This document shows positions 22,115 through 29,822 of a stretch of DNA of 42,353 nucleotides, piece by piece. This DNA comes from Pirellulales bacterium (GTDB taxonomy: Bacteria > Planctomycetota > Planctomycetia > Pirellulales > JAEUIK01). The notes under the pieces are model-generated. The model had not been told where the DNA came from. It saw nothing but the letters and a program-made list of their open reading frames with translations, and ran no database searches. The DNA lies in NCBI GenBank assembly GCA_019745975.1, contig JAIESQ010000042.1:1-42353 (forward strand), read 5' to 3'. The position numbers and the translations under genes were made by a program. Position 1 is the stretch's first letter; each line of letters opens with the position of its first letter.

Positions 22115-22837
22115 TCAATCCAGCGTGCGAATCCGCGCGCGGCGAATCTCCACGCGCCCGCCACCACGGCTCAGCTCTTGAAAGCCGATATGCCCGCGAC
22201 GCGGCCGATCTTTAAGCGTCGGCGCTTCGCTGCCGTCGTGCCGCAGGGGACGCGCTATCTGTTCGTCCAGATTCAAATCCTGAATCAGCTCGCCGTTGAG
22301 CACGACTTTGATGCCCGGCCCCCGGCAGACAATTTCATACAGATTCCAATCCTCCGGCTTGAAGACTTGCACGCGCGGCGCGGCGGCGCGATAGAAACTC
22401 CCGGTCAACTCGCTCGGCTTCGGCGCCTGATCGGCCGGAAAGTACCGCGGGTCGACCATCTGCAGCTCAAGCCCATCAAAGGCCGGATCGCCCCGCATGG
22501 GCGAACGCAGGGCCACGCCGCCATTGCCGCGCGGGCCAAGCCGCCACTCGAACTCGAGTTCGAAGTCGCCGTACTCCGCTTCGCTCACCAGCCAGGTGCC
22601 GCGCGGCACGCTCCCCAGCAGCGTGTCGTCGACGAACTCCCAGCGTGCTTGTTGCGGCGCGGGCTTCTTGAGGTCCGACCATTCGGTGACCACCCAGCCT
22701 TTGGTCGGTTCGTCGCCAGCGAACAGCTCGATCCACTGGGACTCGGCCCTGGCAGCGACAACGAGCCCAAGCGCGGTCGACTGAATGACGAAGCAACGCA
22801 TCCAGAAACGTACTTGCGGCAAGAACTTCATCTCCAT
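22115..22837 (-). CDS. secreted DUF1080 protein (3-keto-disaccharide hydrolase-like)
   Basis: A 240-residue exported protein. The start MEMKFLPQVRFWMRCFVIQ and the following hydrophobic segment ending VVAARA form a signal peptide. A longer frame to 23077 adds Arg-rich non-signal sequence and is rejected. The mature part is a DUF1080 jelly roll: WIELFAGDEPTKGWVV, FVDDTLLGSVPRGTWLVSEA, YGDFELEFEWRLGPRGNGGV, FDGLELQMVDPRY, GSFYRAA, EDWNLYEIVCRGPGIKVVLN and a final GHIGFQEL. DUF1080 domains are abundant in planctomycetes, and some act on 3-keto sugars. The partner genes of that pathway (oxidoreductases) are not nearby. A substrate is not assigned. Confidence 0.9.
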   Translation of the reverse strand: MEMKFLPQVRFWMRCFVIQSTALGLVVAARAESQWIELFAGDEPTKGWVVTEWSDLKKPAPQQARWEFVDDTLLGSVPRGTWLVSEAEYGDFELEFEWRLGPRGNGGVALRSPMRGDPAFDGLELQMVDPRYFPADQAPKPSELTGSFYRAAAPRVQVFKPEDWNLYEIVCRGPGIKVVLNGELIQDLNLDEQIARPLRHDGSEAPTLKDRPRRGHIGFQELSRGGGRVEIRRARIRTLD

Positions 22838-23002
22838 GTGAAGCCGTCGACGAGTCGGGTAATTGATGGGCGCGGCATTATCCCCGCGACGCAGGGGGCA
22901 GGGCAATCGACGTCGCGTTGTCAACTTAGGCAGGCTTGCGGTATACTCAGCGCGAACTCGGTGGATTGCAGTACGTAAACCACTACCGCGTAGCGACATC
23001 GG

Positions 23003-23536
23003 TTGTCGCCGCCATCGCGTCCTGGGGAGGCTCGCATCAACTTTTACGCCCGAGTCGGCATTGGCCACGACACGCATCGCCTGGAGCCTGGCGGGCCGCT
23101 CGTGCTGGGCGGTTTACGGATCGAACACGACAAGCACTCGGTTGGGCACAGCGACGCCGACGTCTTGCTGCATGCCGTGACCGACGCGCTGTTGGGGGCC
23201 GCCGGGCTGGGGGACATCGGCGAGATGTTTCCCGATACCGATCCGGCCAACAAAGGCCGCGACTCGGCCGAAATGCTCCGCGCCGCCTGGCAACGCGTCC
23301 ACGACGCAGGCTGGAAGATCGCCAACCTCGACTGCATCGTATTCGCTCAACGACCTAAGATTACTCCGCATAAGGAAGCGATTCGCCAGCGCCTGGCCGA
23401 TCTCCTCCGACTGGAAGCCAAACGGATCAACTTGAAAGCCAAGACGGGCGAAAGCGTCGGGCCTGTCGGCCGCGAAGAAGCCGTCATGGCCGAGTGCGTC
23501 GTGCTCTTGGCCCACTCGCTATCGTTCCCGTATTGA
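23003..23536 (+). CDS. ispF: 2-C-methyl-D-erythritol 2,4-cyclodiphosphate synthase
   Basis: IspF of the MEP isoprenoid pathway, which converts CDP-methylerythritol 2-phosphate to the cyclic diphosphate. RVGIGHDTHRL holds the metal-binding Asp and His, GHSDADVLLHAVTDALLGAA the third His, and DIGEMFPDTDP, INLKAKTGESVGPVGREEAV complete the signature. The start is uncertain. TTG 23003 gives 177 residues but has no ribosome binding site. A strong GGGGAGG (23024-23030) stands 5 nt before ATC 23036, which would give NFYARVGIG and the normal family length (166 residues). No ATG or GTG lies between. It opens the ispF-cysS-ruvC-ruvA run, 55 nt before cysS. Confidence 0.95.
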   Translation: MSPPSRPGEARINFYARVGIGHDTHRLEPGGPLVLGGLRIEHDKHSVGHSDADVLLHAVTDALLGAAGLGDIGEMFPDTDPANKGRDSAEMLRAAWQRVHDAGWKIANLDCIVFAQRPKITPHKEAIRQRLADLLRLEAKRINLKAKTGESVGPVGREEAVMAECVVLLAHSLSFPY

Positions 23537-23591
23537 CGACAGCTCAACGCCTGACTGCACCAGAGAACTCCTCAGGACAACAAGCACGAAC

Positions 23592-25211
23592 ATGGCCACT
23601 TCCGCACCTGGCGCCGCCCCTCCGTCCACCGGTCAGCCGGCGACCACAAACCTGCGCGTCTACAGCACCCTCTCGCGCAGCAAAGAACCGTTCGAGCCGA
23701 TCGCCCCCGGCAAGGTCGGTATCTACTTGTGCGGTCCGACCGTATACAAACCCAGCCACATCGGACACCTCGTCGGGCCGGTGATCTTCGACGTCGTCAA
23801 GCGGTATCTCACCTACTCAGGCTATCAGGTCACGTGGGTGGTCAACATCACCGACATCGACGACAAGCTGATCCACGAAGCCGCCAAGCGGGGCATCGGC
23901 GTGCCGGAGCTCGCGCGCGAGATGACCGCCGACTACATGACGAATCTCGCGGCGCTGGGGATCGACACGATCGATCACTTTCCGCGCGCGACCGACAACA
24001 TTCCCGAGATCGTCGACTTCATTCAGGCATTGATCGATAAAGGCTTCGCCTACGCCGCGGCCGGCGACGTGTATTTCGACGTGGCGAAAGACTCCGCTTA
24101 CGGCAAGCTCAGCGGGCGCGACGTGGCCTCGATGCAAGGCGAGGGCGGCGAGATGGCCGACCGCAAGCACAGCGTCGCCGACTTCGCGCTCTGGAAAGGA
24201 GCCAAGCCCGGCGAGCCCTCGTGGGACAGCCCCTGGGGGCCGGGTCGCCCCGGCTGGCACATCGAGTGCTCGGCGATGAGTCGCCGCCTGCTGGGCGAAA
24301 CGTTCGACATTCACGGCGGCGGGCTCGACCTGATGTTTCCGCATCACGAGAACGAGATTGCGCAGAGCGAATGCTGCCATGGCCAGCCGCAAGCCAAATA
24401 CTGGATGCACAACGGGCTGATGCAAGCGGTCGACGAAGTGGGCAAAGTCGGCGGCCGCAATACGCGCGCGTCAGCCGCGGGATCCGTTGATGCCGCCGGC
24501 GAGCAAGCCGCGCAAGAGGCGGGCAAGATGGGCAAGTCAAAAGGCGCGAGCCCCTTTCGCGATCTGCTCAAGACGTTCTCGCCCGAGACAATCCGGTTGT
24601 TCATTCTGTCGAGCCATTACCGCTCCCCGATCTACTTCAGCGACGCGCGAATCGGCGAGGCTGCCAAGAGCCTGGAGACGTTCTATCGCTTCTTCCAGCG
24701 CTACGAGCGAGTTACCGGCAGAAGCTATTACCAGGTCCCGGCGCGCAACCAGCGCGGCAGTGAAGTGGCGTCGACCGGCGACACGCTCAAGTCAGTCGCC
24801 GAGCGTCGAGAGCGGTTCTTGGAAGCGATGGACGACGACTTCAACACCGGGGCCGCCGTAGCCGAGCTGTTTGAGTTGGTCCGCGCACTCAATCGCCTCG
24901 TCGACGAGCGCCACCTCGAAGACCCTGGCAAGAAAGACGCGGCGGCCCTGGCGACGCTGGACGAAGGGGTCGCCGTGCTGCGTGAGCTTGCGTCGCTGTT
25001 GAACTTGTTTCAGCAGCCCGTCGTCTCGGCGGCGGCCGCTGGCGCCAACGACGAGCTCGTGGCGGGCCTGATGGGGTTGGTGATCGAGCTGCGGGCCGAT
25101 GCCCGGGCCGCCAAGAACTTCGCCGTCGCCGACAAGATCCGCAACAAACTGGCCGAACTCAAGATCACGCTGGCCGACCGCCCCGGCGGAACCGATTGGA
25201 CGATCGGATAG
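23592..25211 (+). CDS. cysS: cysteinyl-tRNA synthetase
   Basis: A 539-residue class Ia synthetase that charges tRNA-Cys. It has CGPTVYKPSHIGHL (zinc Cys and HIGH motif), HIECSAMSRRLLGETFDIHG and GLDLMFPHHENEIAQSECCH (zinc site and adenylate pocket). The KMSKS loop reads KMGKSKG. A DALR-type C-terminal region includes DDDFNTGAAVAELFELVRAL. Between HNGLMQ and KMGKSKG is an insertion of about 30 residues (VDEVGKVGGRNTRASAAG...) rich in Ala and Gly that typical CysS lacks. There is also an Ala/Pro-rich 18-residue N-terminal tail. ATG 23592 follows ispF by 55 nt; ruvC begins 38 nt downstream. Confidence 0.95.
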   Translation: MATSAPGAAPPSTGQPATTNLRVYSTLSRSKEPFEPIAPGKVGIYLCGPTVYKPSHIGHLVGPVIFDVVKRYLTYSGYQVTWVVNITDIDDKLIHEAAKRGIGVPELAREMTADYMTNLAALGIDTIDHFPRATDNIPEIVDFIQALIDKGFAYAAAGDVYFDVAKDSAYGKLSGRDVASMQGEGGEMADRKHSVADFALWKGAKPGEPSWDSPWGPGRPGWHIECSAMSRRLLGETFDIHGGGLDLMFPHHENEIAQSECCHGQPQAKYWMHNGLMQAVDEVGKVGGRNTRASAAGSVDAAGEQAAQEAGKMGKSKGASPFRDLLKTFSPETIRLFILSSHYRSPIYFSDARIGEAAKSLETFYRFFQRYERVTGRSYYQVPARNQRGSEVASTGDTLKSVAERRERFLEAMDDDFNTGAAVAELFELVRALNRLVDERHLEDPGKKDAAALATLDEGVAVLRELASLLNLFQQPVVSAAAAGANDELVAGLMGLVIELRADARAAKNFAVADKIRNKLAELKITLADRPGGTDWTIG

Positions 25212-25249
25212 CCAACGAGCGATCGCGGCTTCTCAAGGATGAATCACGC

Positions 25250-25765
25250 GTGTCGAATCTGCCGCGAATCCTCGGGATCGACCCCGGCCTGAATATCACG
25301 GGCTATGCCGTGATCGAGGTCGCATCGGGCGGGCCGCGCATCTGCGAAGCGGGCGTCATTCGCGGTCGCAGCCATGGCACCCTCACCGAGCGCCTGGCCG
25401 AGCTCTACGCTGGCATCAGCGAAGTGCTCACCGGTTTCAAGCCGATGGTGGTTGCCCTCGAACAACTTTATTCGCACTATCAGCGGCCGCGCACGGCGAT
25501 CCTCATGGGGCACGCGCGCGGCGTGCTCTGCCTGGCCGCCACGCATGCCAATGTGCCGGTCAAGTCGTACAGTGCCACGCAGATCAAAAAAATCCTCACC
25601 GGCGCCGGCCGCGCCCCCAAGCAGCAGATGCAAGAAGCGATCCAGCGCGAGTTCGCTTTGGCCGTCGCGCCGGAGCCTCCCGATGTGGCCGACGCGCTGG
25701 CCATCGCCCTGTGTCACTACTACCTTCAGCCGGAGCTGGTGCAACTGGCTAAGCGCCGCGCGTAG
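25250..25765 (+). CDS. ruvC: crossover junction endodeoxyribonuclease RuvC
   Basis: A 171-residue Holliday-junction resolvase. It starts with [17 protein letters not shown] (first catalytic Asp). [20 protein letters not shown] carries the catalytic Glu and DNA-contact loop, [20 protein letters not shown] follows, and [14 protein letters not shown] holds the last two Asp residues. GTG 25250 is chosen because AAGGA lies about 10 nt upstream and the length equals the family norm. A TTG at 25196 overlapping cysS would add 18 unrelated residues. It works with RuvAB; ruvA follows but is separated by a REP element. ruvB is not in the window. Confidence 0.95.
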   Translation: MSNLPRILGIDPGLNITGYAVIEVASGGPRICEAGVIRGRSHGTLTERLAELYAGISEVLTGFKPMVVALEQLYSHYQRPRTAILMGHARGVLCLAATHANVPVKSYSATQIKKILTGAGRAPKQQMQEAIQREFALAVAPEPPDVADALAIALCHYYLQPELVQLAKRRA

Positions 25766-25786
25766 CAGGATCGAGTCGGACACAAC

Positions 25787-25858
25787 GGGGACGGGAGTCG
25801 TTTCTGGCTTGCCGTCCAGACAGTCGCTCGCGACAGACCAGAAACGACTCCCGTCCCC
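25787..25858. repeat. REP-like palindrome, copy C, between ruvC and ruvA
   Basis: A 72-nt inverted repeat with the arm GGGGACGGGAGTCGTTTC at 25787-25804 and its exact complement at 25841-25858. The arms match copies A and B at the left end of the window, while the loop differs, so this is a third, more diverged member. It fills most of the 128-nt ruvC-ruvA spacer, where these genes are often nearly adjacent. Confidence 0.9.
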
Positions 25859-25893
25859 CTCTATTCAACCATACGTTACGAAAGAACCTTTTC

Positions 25894-26523
25894 TTGATCA
25901 CCAAAGTCAGCGGCAAACTGTTGACCCTGTCGAACGACGTGCTCACGCTCGAAGTCGGCGCGTTCGAGTACGAAGTGCTCATCCCCGAATTCACCCGCCT
26001 GCAACTGCAATCGCAGCTCGGCCACGCGATCAGTTTGCACACGATCGAGTATCTCGAAGGCAACGCCATGCAGGGGCGCTTGATCCCGCGCCTCGTCGGC
26101 TTCTTCAGCGAGATCGAACGCGATTTCTTCGAGCTCTTCTGCTCGGTCGACGGGGTGGGCGTCAAGAAGGCGCTGCGGGCGATGGTCCGCCCCGTGCGCG
26201 AGGTGGCGATCGCGATCGAAGAGCAGGACGTCAAAAGCCTGGCGACGCTCCCCGGCATCGGCCCAGCCACGGCCGAACGGATCGTGGCCAAGCTGCGCCG
26301 CAAGGTGCCCCAGTTCGCGCTGATGGTCGCCCGCGACATGCCCTACGCGGCCATGGTCGAAAACGACGTCGTGGCCGAGGCCTTCCGCGCGCTGCGCACT
26401 CTGGGGCATTCGGAAGCCGACGCGCGCAAGCTGCTCGATACGGTCCTCGGCGGCAAGAAGAAGTTCGACGACGTGCAGGACGTGCTGCAAGCGATCTATC
26501 AGAAGAACCGCGAGGGAGGGTAG
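25894..26523 (+). CDS. ruvA: Holliday junction DNA helicase subunit RuvA
   Basis: A 209-residue junction-binding protein that recruits RuvB. The N-terminal OB-fold begins [20 protein letters not shown] (TTG start). The first helix-hairpin-helix region has [20 protein letters not shown] and the second [20 protein letters not shown]. The C-terminal RuvB-binding domain has [20 protein letters not shown]. Order and length are as in the family. The TTG start fits the canonical N-terminus; no better start exists between the REP element and this point. Co-transcription with ruvC would have to pass the REP hairpin. Confidence 0.95.
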   Translation: MITKVSGKLLTLSNDVLTLEVGAFEYEVLIPEFTRLQLQSQLGHAISLHTIEYLEGNAMQGRLIPRLVGFFSEIERDFFELFCSVDGVGVKKALRAMVRPVREVAIAIEEQDVKSLATLPGIGPATAERIVAKLRRKVPQFALMVARDMPYAAMVENDVVAEAFRALRTLGHSEADARKLLDTVLGGKKKFDDVQDVLQAIYQKNREGG

Positions 26524-26885
26524 TTTCCGCGCCGTGCTAGACGCCACCAAGCCCAGGGCATAGCCGCGAAAAGGTGCGTCTAGGTCGCGAATCAGGGTCG
26601 GCTTGCCCTGGGCCCGCCGCTCGTTAAATGGTCGTTCCTTGTCAGCTTGCTGCGTCGCAAGAACTTCTCACACGGCAGTCAGAATCACCCCGCGCGTCGC
26701 GTATCAAGCATTGAACGAGACGCCAGCGAGCCGGGTGCGTCGGGGCAGGGCCCGGCCAACAAGACGCCGTTGCTTTGAGCTGCGCACCGGCAAGCGCCGC
26801 CGGCCGACCGCTTCGCGCGGCAGTCGGGTGCCGGGGGGCAGGGCAGCCCCCGGCGTTGACGCATTTTGCAGTCGATTTCGCAGGG
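26524..26885. repeat. gene-free convergent spacer with GCCCAGGGCA inverted repeat
   Basis: This 362-nt stretch lies between the convergent ruvA and the secreted protein gene. Inverted arms GCCCAGGGCA (26551-26560) and TGCCCTGGGC (26604-26613) interleave with CTAGACGC (26537-26544) / GCGTCTAG (26576-26583). The GCCCAGGGCA core recurs in the palindrome at 31501-31566. I see no gene in the remaining 270 nt; short frames there lack any motif. Confidence 0.6.
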
Positions 26886-27881
26886 CTATCGCGAGCGTCG
26901 CTGCCCACTGCTCCGTCGCTGCGGCTGCCGCGCCACTTGCGCTTGCCGGGCCACGTACACCGTCGGATCGTCGATGATCCAGCCGGTCGACCAGTTGCCG
27001 TCGTTCTGGTTGAAGACGTCGAAGAACACGCTCTTGAGCTGTTTGCAGCGGAAGTTGTACGGATAGTGCGACGCCAGGTGGTCCGACTCCGTCAGGTCGT
27101 CGAGCCCCGGGTGTGCGTAGTAATGAATCCGGCCGTCGGGTGAGAACGACATCCCCATCGTCCACCAGCCGTCCTGCTCGACGTTCATCACCGTGTAATC
27201 TTGCCCGCTCTCTCTCGCGCGAACCGCGAGTGTGGTTCTGGCCGAGCGATTGCGGCGCTCGCTGCCAGGCGCGTAGTTGATGAAGATGCCCGGCCAGTAG
27301 GGCTCGCTATCCTTGCCATCGGCGGTTAACCCGCGGACCGTTGTGCGGAAGCCGAAGGTCGAGCCGTGGCGCGGCTCCCAATCTTCCCAAGGGGGCAGCC
27401 AAACGCGCACGACGGCGCTAGGTCCCTGCGAGACCGAGATCGCGTTGCTCCCCCGCGGCGACGCGTGCATGAACAAGTCGTCCTGCGCGCGCGGGCCACG
27501 AGTTTTATTCGGCACACCGGTCATGCGCGAAGCGAACAACAGTGCGCCGGTGCTGCCGGGCAACCCGTCGGGTGGAGTCGGCACGCGGCGAATCACGTCA
27601 GGGTGGCCGCGGTCGGGCCCTTCGTACCAGCGGCCATTCGCCGAATAGCCCGAGGGCTTGCGGCGATTGCCGTCGATGTCCTTGCTCCCCTTGGGATTGT
27701 TGAACGTGTAGCTCCACTCTTCGTCTTCGAAGTCGTCGCCGGCCCCGTCGACGATCGTGCCTGTGCCAGGAACGATGCGCTGCGCCATGGCCGGCGCGGC
27801 CGCTGCGCCCACGACGACCGCAGCGCTCGCCATTACAAACAGGTGCCGCGCCAATTGACCTGCGTGAAGATTCCGTCGCAT
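26886..27881 (-). CDS. secreted protein of unknown function
   Basis: A 331-residue exported protein. A basic N-terminus and hydrophobic segment (LFVMASAAVVVGAAAAPAMA, then Q) form a clear signal peptide. The mature part is rich in Trp, Gly and Pro, with WEPRHGSTFGFRTTVRGLT, YWPGIFINYAPGSERR, WWTMGMSFSPDGRIHYYAHP and STGWIIDDPTVYVARQ. The beta-rich pattern and the phrase SPDGRIHYYAHPG recall concanavalin-like sandwich domains, but I cannot name a family. The C-terminus is basic. ATG 27881 has GAGGGAG 8 nt upstream; an alternative TTG six nt earlier is too near that site. It is followed upstream by another secreted gene 58 nt away in the same direction, possibly one transcript. Confidence 0.8.
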   Translation of the reverse strand: MRRNLHAGQLARHLFVMASAAVVVGAAAAPAMAQRIVPGTGTIVDGAGDDFEDEEWSYTFNNPKGSKDIDGNRRKPSGYSANGRWYEGPDRGHPDVIRRVPTPPDGLPGSTGALLFASRMTGVPNKTRGPRAQDDLFMHASPRGSNAISVSQGPSAVVRVWLPPWEDWEPRHGSTFGFRTTVRGLTADGKDSEPYWPGIFINYAPGSERRNRSARTTLAVRARESGQDYTVMNVEQDGWWTMGMSFSPDGRIHYYAHPGLDDLTESDHLASHYPYNFRCKQLKSVFFDVFNQNDGNWSTGWIIDDPTVYVARQAQVARQPQRRSSGQRRSR

Positions 27882-27939
27882 GTCCAATGCTCCCTCAATC
27901 GCCAGCCGAGTAGGAATTGTTCGATATCGATCGATTCGT

Positions 27940-29316
27940 TTAGCGAGCGCGGAGTTCGGTCGGCGTCGCCGCGGTATCAGTCGCCGGCGGCAGAAACTCC
28001 AATCCGCGCACCAGCGCCACGTCGGCCTTGTTTAAGGCCTCGACCTCGTCGGGCTGCAGCGTAAAGGCCAGCACGACCTGCTGCCCGGTTGTGTTGGCGA
28101 CCAGGAAATAGTGCCATTCGATGGGCAGCTCGTCGGCCTGTCCCTGCGCGACTACCCACAGCACCTGCCGCTTTGGATCATCGCCATGCTGGCCGGCCCG
28201 CACGAATTGACCAAAGCTGTTGCCGAGCGCCTTCTTGATTTCTTCCTGGAAGCCGGTGAGCGCTGGCGCGGCATCTTGCTTTCCCAACGTCTTGGTCGAG
28301 ACGTTGCACTGAGCCAGCATGCCGCCGCGATCGAGCAGCCGCAGCACGAGCATGTTCGGCTGCTCGGAAATCACGTGCCAGCGGCGATCGTAGTTCAATC
28401 GATACTGCCCGGTCGGCGACTCATAAGAGAGTTGCAGGTCGGCCGGAGTGAGCGGATCGCGCGACAGCAAAGCCTTGCGCTTCACAAGCTGCGCTGAGCT
28501 CGACATCGGCTTGATCTGCAATTGCAGCCGGCTAACCGCGTCGATGCCGGGAGTGACCGGGCTGATCGACCGCTTCTCGTGAACGAGCATCGCCAGCCAG
28601 GTGATCCGGCGCGGACCGAACTCAAACTTGTATTTGGCCTTGATCTCGATTTCGGTCGAGACGCCGCCAACGGCGCCAAACAGATTGCCCGCCAGCTCGC
28701 ACCGCGCGGCCGAGGCGTCGGCTTCGCGAAGCACGCTGTGAACCTCGGCGCTCGTCACGGCGTCTATGCCCAAGAGTGCCGCGAGCAACTCGGGGGCGTG
28801 TGTCCACGATTCCTCGACCTTGACCGGCTGCTGGGGCAGAAGCCCGTCGACCAACAGGCTGTTACCCGGCGGCTCGATGAGGTCGAGTTCGTCCCGGGTT
28901 AAACGGCCCTCGACCGCAACACCAGCGGCAGCATTGGCTGCCCAATCGACCACGATCAGCCGTCGACGGTCATCCAATTGGATGGTCGACTGCTGCGATT
29001 TGACATGGAAAGCGGCTTCAGCCTTATGAAACCAGCGTGCACTCCGGCAATTGGCCAGGGGAGCGTCGGGCACCGCTAAGAGTTGCTCGTCATATTCCAG
29101 TGCACCAGAGGCTTTAAGGGGAACTTCCTCCGTTTGTTCCTGACCAGCGAGGTGGAGCTTCCCCTCAACTTCAAGGTTGGCCGTGACACGAGCACACTGG
29201 CCGGCGGACAGCCGCGGGCGCAGGTCAAACTCGGCGCCGTCGGCCGCTTCTGTGGTTGAGGAAACGAGCTGTCCTACCACCAGAACCGCAACGTAAATGA
29301 TAGACTTGACTTGCAT
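27940..29316 (-). CDS. secreted protein of unknown function
   Basis: A 458-residue exported protein with a short signal peptide (MQVKSIIYVAVLVVGQLVSS, then TTEA). The N-terminal half has beta-strand-like segments (ARVTANLEVEGKLHLAGQ, ALEYDEQLLAVPDAPL) and a DRRRLIVVDWAANA segment. The central part has VDGLLPQQPVKVEESWTHAP and FGPRRITWLAMLVHEKRSIS. The C-terminal third (YRLNYDRRWHVI, LVLRLLDRGGMLAQCNVSTK, WHYFLVANTTGQQVVLAFTL) resembles a small compact domain found in many planctomycete secreted proteins, but I have no firm name. No catalytic motif seen. Upstream is a long spacer facing the sigma-factor gene. Confidence 0.78.
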   Translation of the reverse strand: MQVKSIIYVAVLVVGQLVSSTTEAADGAEFDLRPRLSAGQCARVTANLEVEGKLHLAGQEQTEEVPLKASGALEYDEQLLAVPDAPLANCRSARWFHKAEAAFHVKSQQSTIQLDDRRRLIVVDWAANAAAGVAVEGRLTRDELDLIEPPGNSLLVDGLLPQQPVKVEESWTHAPELLAALLGIDAVTSAEVHSVLREADASAARCELAGNLFGAVGGVSTEIEIKAKYKFEFGPRRITWLAMLVHEKRSISPVTPGIDAVSRLQLQIKPMSSSAQLVKRKALLSRDPLTPADLQLSYESPTGQYRLNYDRRWHVISEQPNMLVLRLLDRGGMLAQCNVSTKTLGKQDAAPALTGFQEEIKKALGNSFGQFVRAGQHGDDPKRQVLWVVAQGQADELPIEWHYFLVANTTGQQVVLAFTLQPDEVEALNKADVALVRGLEFLPPATDTAATPTELRAR

Positions 29317-29822
29317 CTTGACTGCAGGGATGGGGTCCGCTGAGAAAATGGGGGCTCACAGCAAGCTGTAACGCGCGGGTAGCGCAGCACGAGGGCTCGC
29401 CAGCAGCCACAAAATCGTTACAACCGGCTTCATCGTCGTTTTCAGAGACGCGAGTTGAACCGAAAACTTTGCTGGTACTGGATTTGCCGTAAGGTCAGGA
29501 AAAATTCGCGAACTTTTGGTGCACCTCTGGACACTTAGTTGCGTAGTAGTAGACACAACCAGCCGCCCGGCAACCGTGGCGCGTTGCGTGACAGGGAACG
29601 CCGCAATCGTTACGATAGAACCGGCGGCCCACCGCGAAACGCTGTGCCGCTGTTAAAGCGAACTCCCGCAAACGGTTATGAGAAGGCAGGAGACGTAACA
29701 GGGGGATCAACCCAAAAGCCGCGTGCAGTGGGAAGCTGGCAGTCAAATCTGGAAAACTAGCCTTGTCGGCGCGAAGGACTCGCAGGGAACACCGCAAGGT
29801 CTGCCCGAGAAGAGGTCCTACG
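29317..29822. other. divergent intergenic region upstream of the sigma-factor gene
   Basis: About 506 nt without a supported gene. It contains the ribosome binding site for the sigma-factor gene (GAAGAGG, 7 nt before ATG 29823) and must hold promoters for the two divergent genes. It is less GC-rich than its surroundings near 29450-29530. No hairpin with a T-run, tRNA or named riboswitch is visible. Confidence 0.4.

Noticed and set aside
25196-25249. Upstream TTG start of ruvC overlapping cysS
   Set aside because: It adds 18 residues before the canonical RuvC N-terminus and lacks a ribosome binding site.
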